DNA of 6,638 nt from Rhodospirillales bacterium 47_12_T64 (lineage in GTDB: Bacteria > Pseudomonadota > Alphaproteobacteria > Kiloniellales > Kiloniellaceae). The position numbers and the translations under genes were made by a program. Positions 6,190-6,638 of the stretch are shown here, piece by piece. How positions within the stretch are numbered: position 1 is the first letter of the stretch; each line of letters begins with the position of its first letter. The stretch is from positions 6,616-13,253 of the forward strand of contig MABB01000047.1 of NCBI GenBank assembly GCA_002162915.1, written 5' to 3'. The notes under the pieces were generated by a model, which saw only the letters and a list, made by a program, of their open reading frames with translations, was not told the DNA's origin and did not search any database.

Positions 6190-6638
6190 GTGATTCAGAC
6201 TAACTGGAATGCTTTGATCAAACCTGAAAGTCTCGTTGTTGAGGCTGGTATTGATAACACTCGTGTTGCAAAAGTTGTTGCTGAGCCGCTCGAGCGTGGT
6301 TTTGGTCTTACGCTTGGTAACGCACTACGCCGTGTGCTTCTGTCATCCCTGCAGGGTGCAGCTGTTACATCCATCCATATCGATGGTGTTTTACACGAGT
6401 TCTCATCTATTCCTGGTGTTCGCGAAGACGTTACTGACGTAATCCTGAACATTAAAGCCATCGCTTTACGTATGGAAGGTGAAGATCCTAAGCGTATGCG
6501 TCTGCGCGCAGAAGGTCCTGGTTCTGTTACTGCTGGCCAAATCGAGACAACTGGTGACATCGAAGTGATGAACCCGGATCTCGTCATTTGTACGCTGGAT
6601 GACGGAACTCATCTGGATATGGAACTTACTGTTGAAAC
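6190..6638 (+). CDS. rpoA: RNA polymerase alpha subunit, N-terminal part (partial, GTG start)
   Basis: The window ends inside this gene after 149 codons. Alpha dimerises to scaffold assembly of beta and beta' in RNA polymerase. The protein starts (V/M)[11 protein letters not shown]. The alpha N-terminal domain signatures are present: [26 protein letters not shown] (31-56), [29 protein letters not shown] (61-89) and [17 protein letters not shown] (122-138). The DNA-binding C-terminal domain lies beyond the window. The GTG at 6190 is chosen because it gives the family N-terminus and has SD AAGGA (6178-6182) at 7 nt. The 156-bp upstream gap holds the two hairpins and no convincing promoter. Confidence 0.97.
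   Translation, partial: MIQTNWNALIKPESLVVEAGIDNTRVAKVVAEPLERGFGLTLGNALRRVLLSSLQGAAVTSIHIDGVLHEFSSIPGVREDVTDVILNIKAIALRMEGEDPKRMRLRAEGPGSVTAGQIETTGDIEVMNPDLVICTLDDGTHLDMELTVE

Overview
This window is a stretch of the bacterial S10-spc-alpha ribosomal protein cluster. All genes are on the + strand, in the order (rplE)-rpsN-rpsH-rplF-rplR-rpsE-rpmD-rplO-secY-adk-rpsM-rpsK-(rpoA), with rplE and rpoA cut by the window edges. An alphaproteobacterium fits best. The reasons are adk directly after secY and overlapping it, no rpmJ or rpsD in the positions they hold in E. coli, a 101-residue single-cysteine S14, an arginine-rich N-terminal extension on S5, and a short-LID adenylate kinase without zinc cysteines. 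Base composition looks moderate (roughly mid to upper 40s % GC by eye, not computed). I cannot name the genus.

Layout: positions 1-3010 hold the 3' end of rplE and seven ribosomal protein genes (S14, S8, L6, L18, S5, L30, L15). They are packed with gaps of 3-46 nt, most with a clear Shine-Dalgarno (SD) sequence, as expected for one mRNA. A near-perfect 18-bp hairpin with a U-tract, in intrinsic-terminator form, follows rplO. Then come secY (protein translocation channel) and adk, overlapping by ATGA. A 263-bp gap follows adk. It carries a promoter matching both sigma-70 hexamers exactly (TTGACA-N16-TATAAT), an 8-bp inverted repeat across its -10 element, and a leader of about 220 nt with a hairpin just before the rpsM SD. 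rpsM and rpsK follow, then two terminator-like hairpins in a 156-bp gap, then rpoA from a GTG start.

How it works together: the genes encode small- and large-subunit ribosomal proteins, the SecY channel, the AMP/ADP-interconverting kinase and the RNA polymerase alpha subunit. The sequence divides this conserved cluster into three likely expression segments: rplE..rplO; secY-adk; and rpsM-rpsK with rpoA. The dividers are an attenuating terminator, an internal strong promoter and tandem terminators. The gene content is ordinary housekeeping. I see no mobile element, CRISPR array, tRNA, rRNA or unknown protein system. The points of interest are all in the three larger intergenic gaps. Nothing credible was found on the minus strand.
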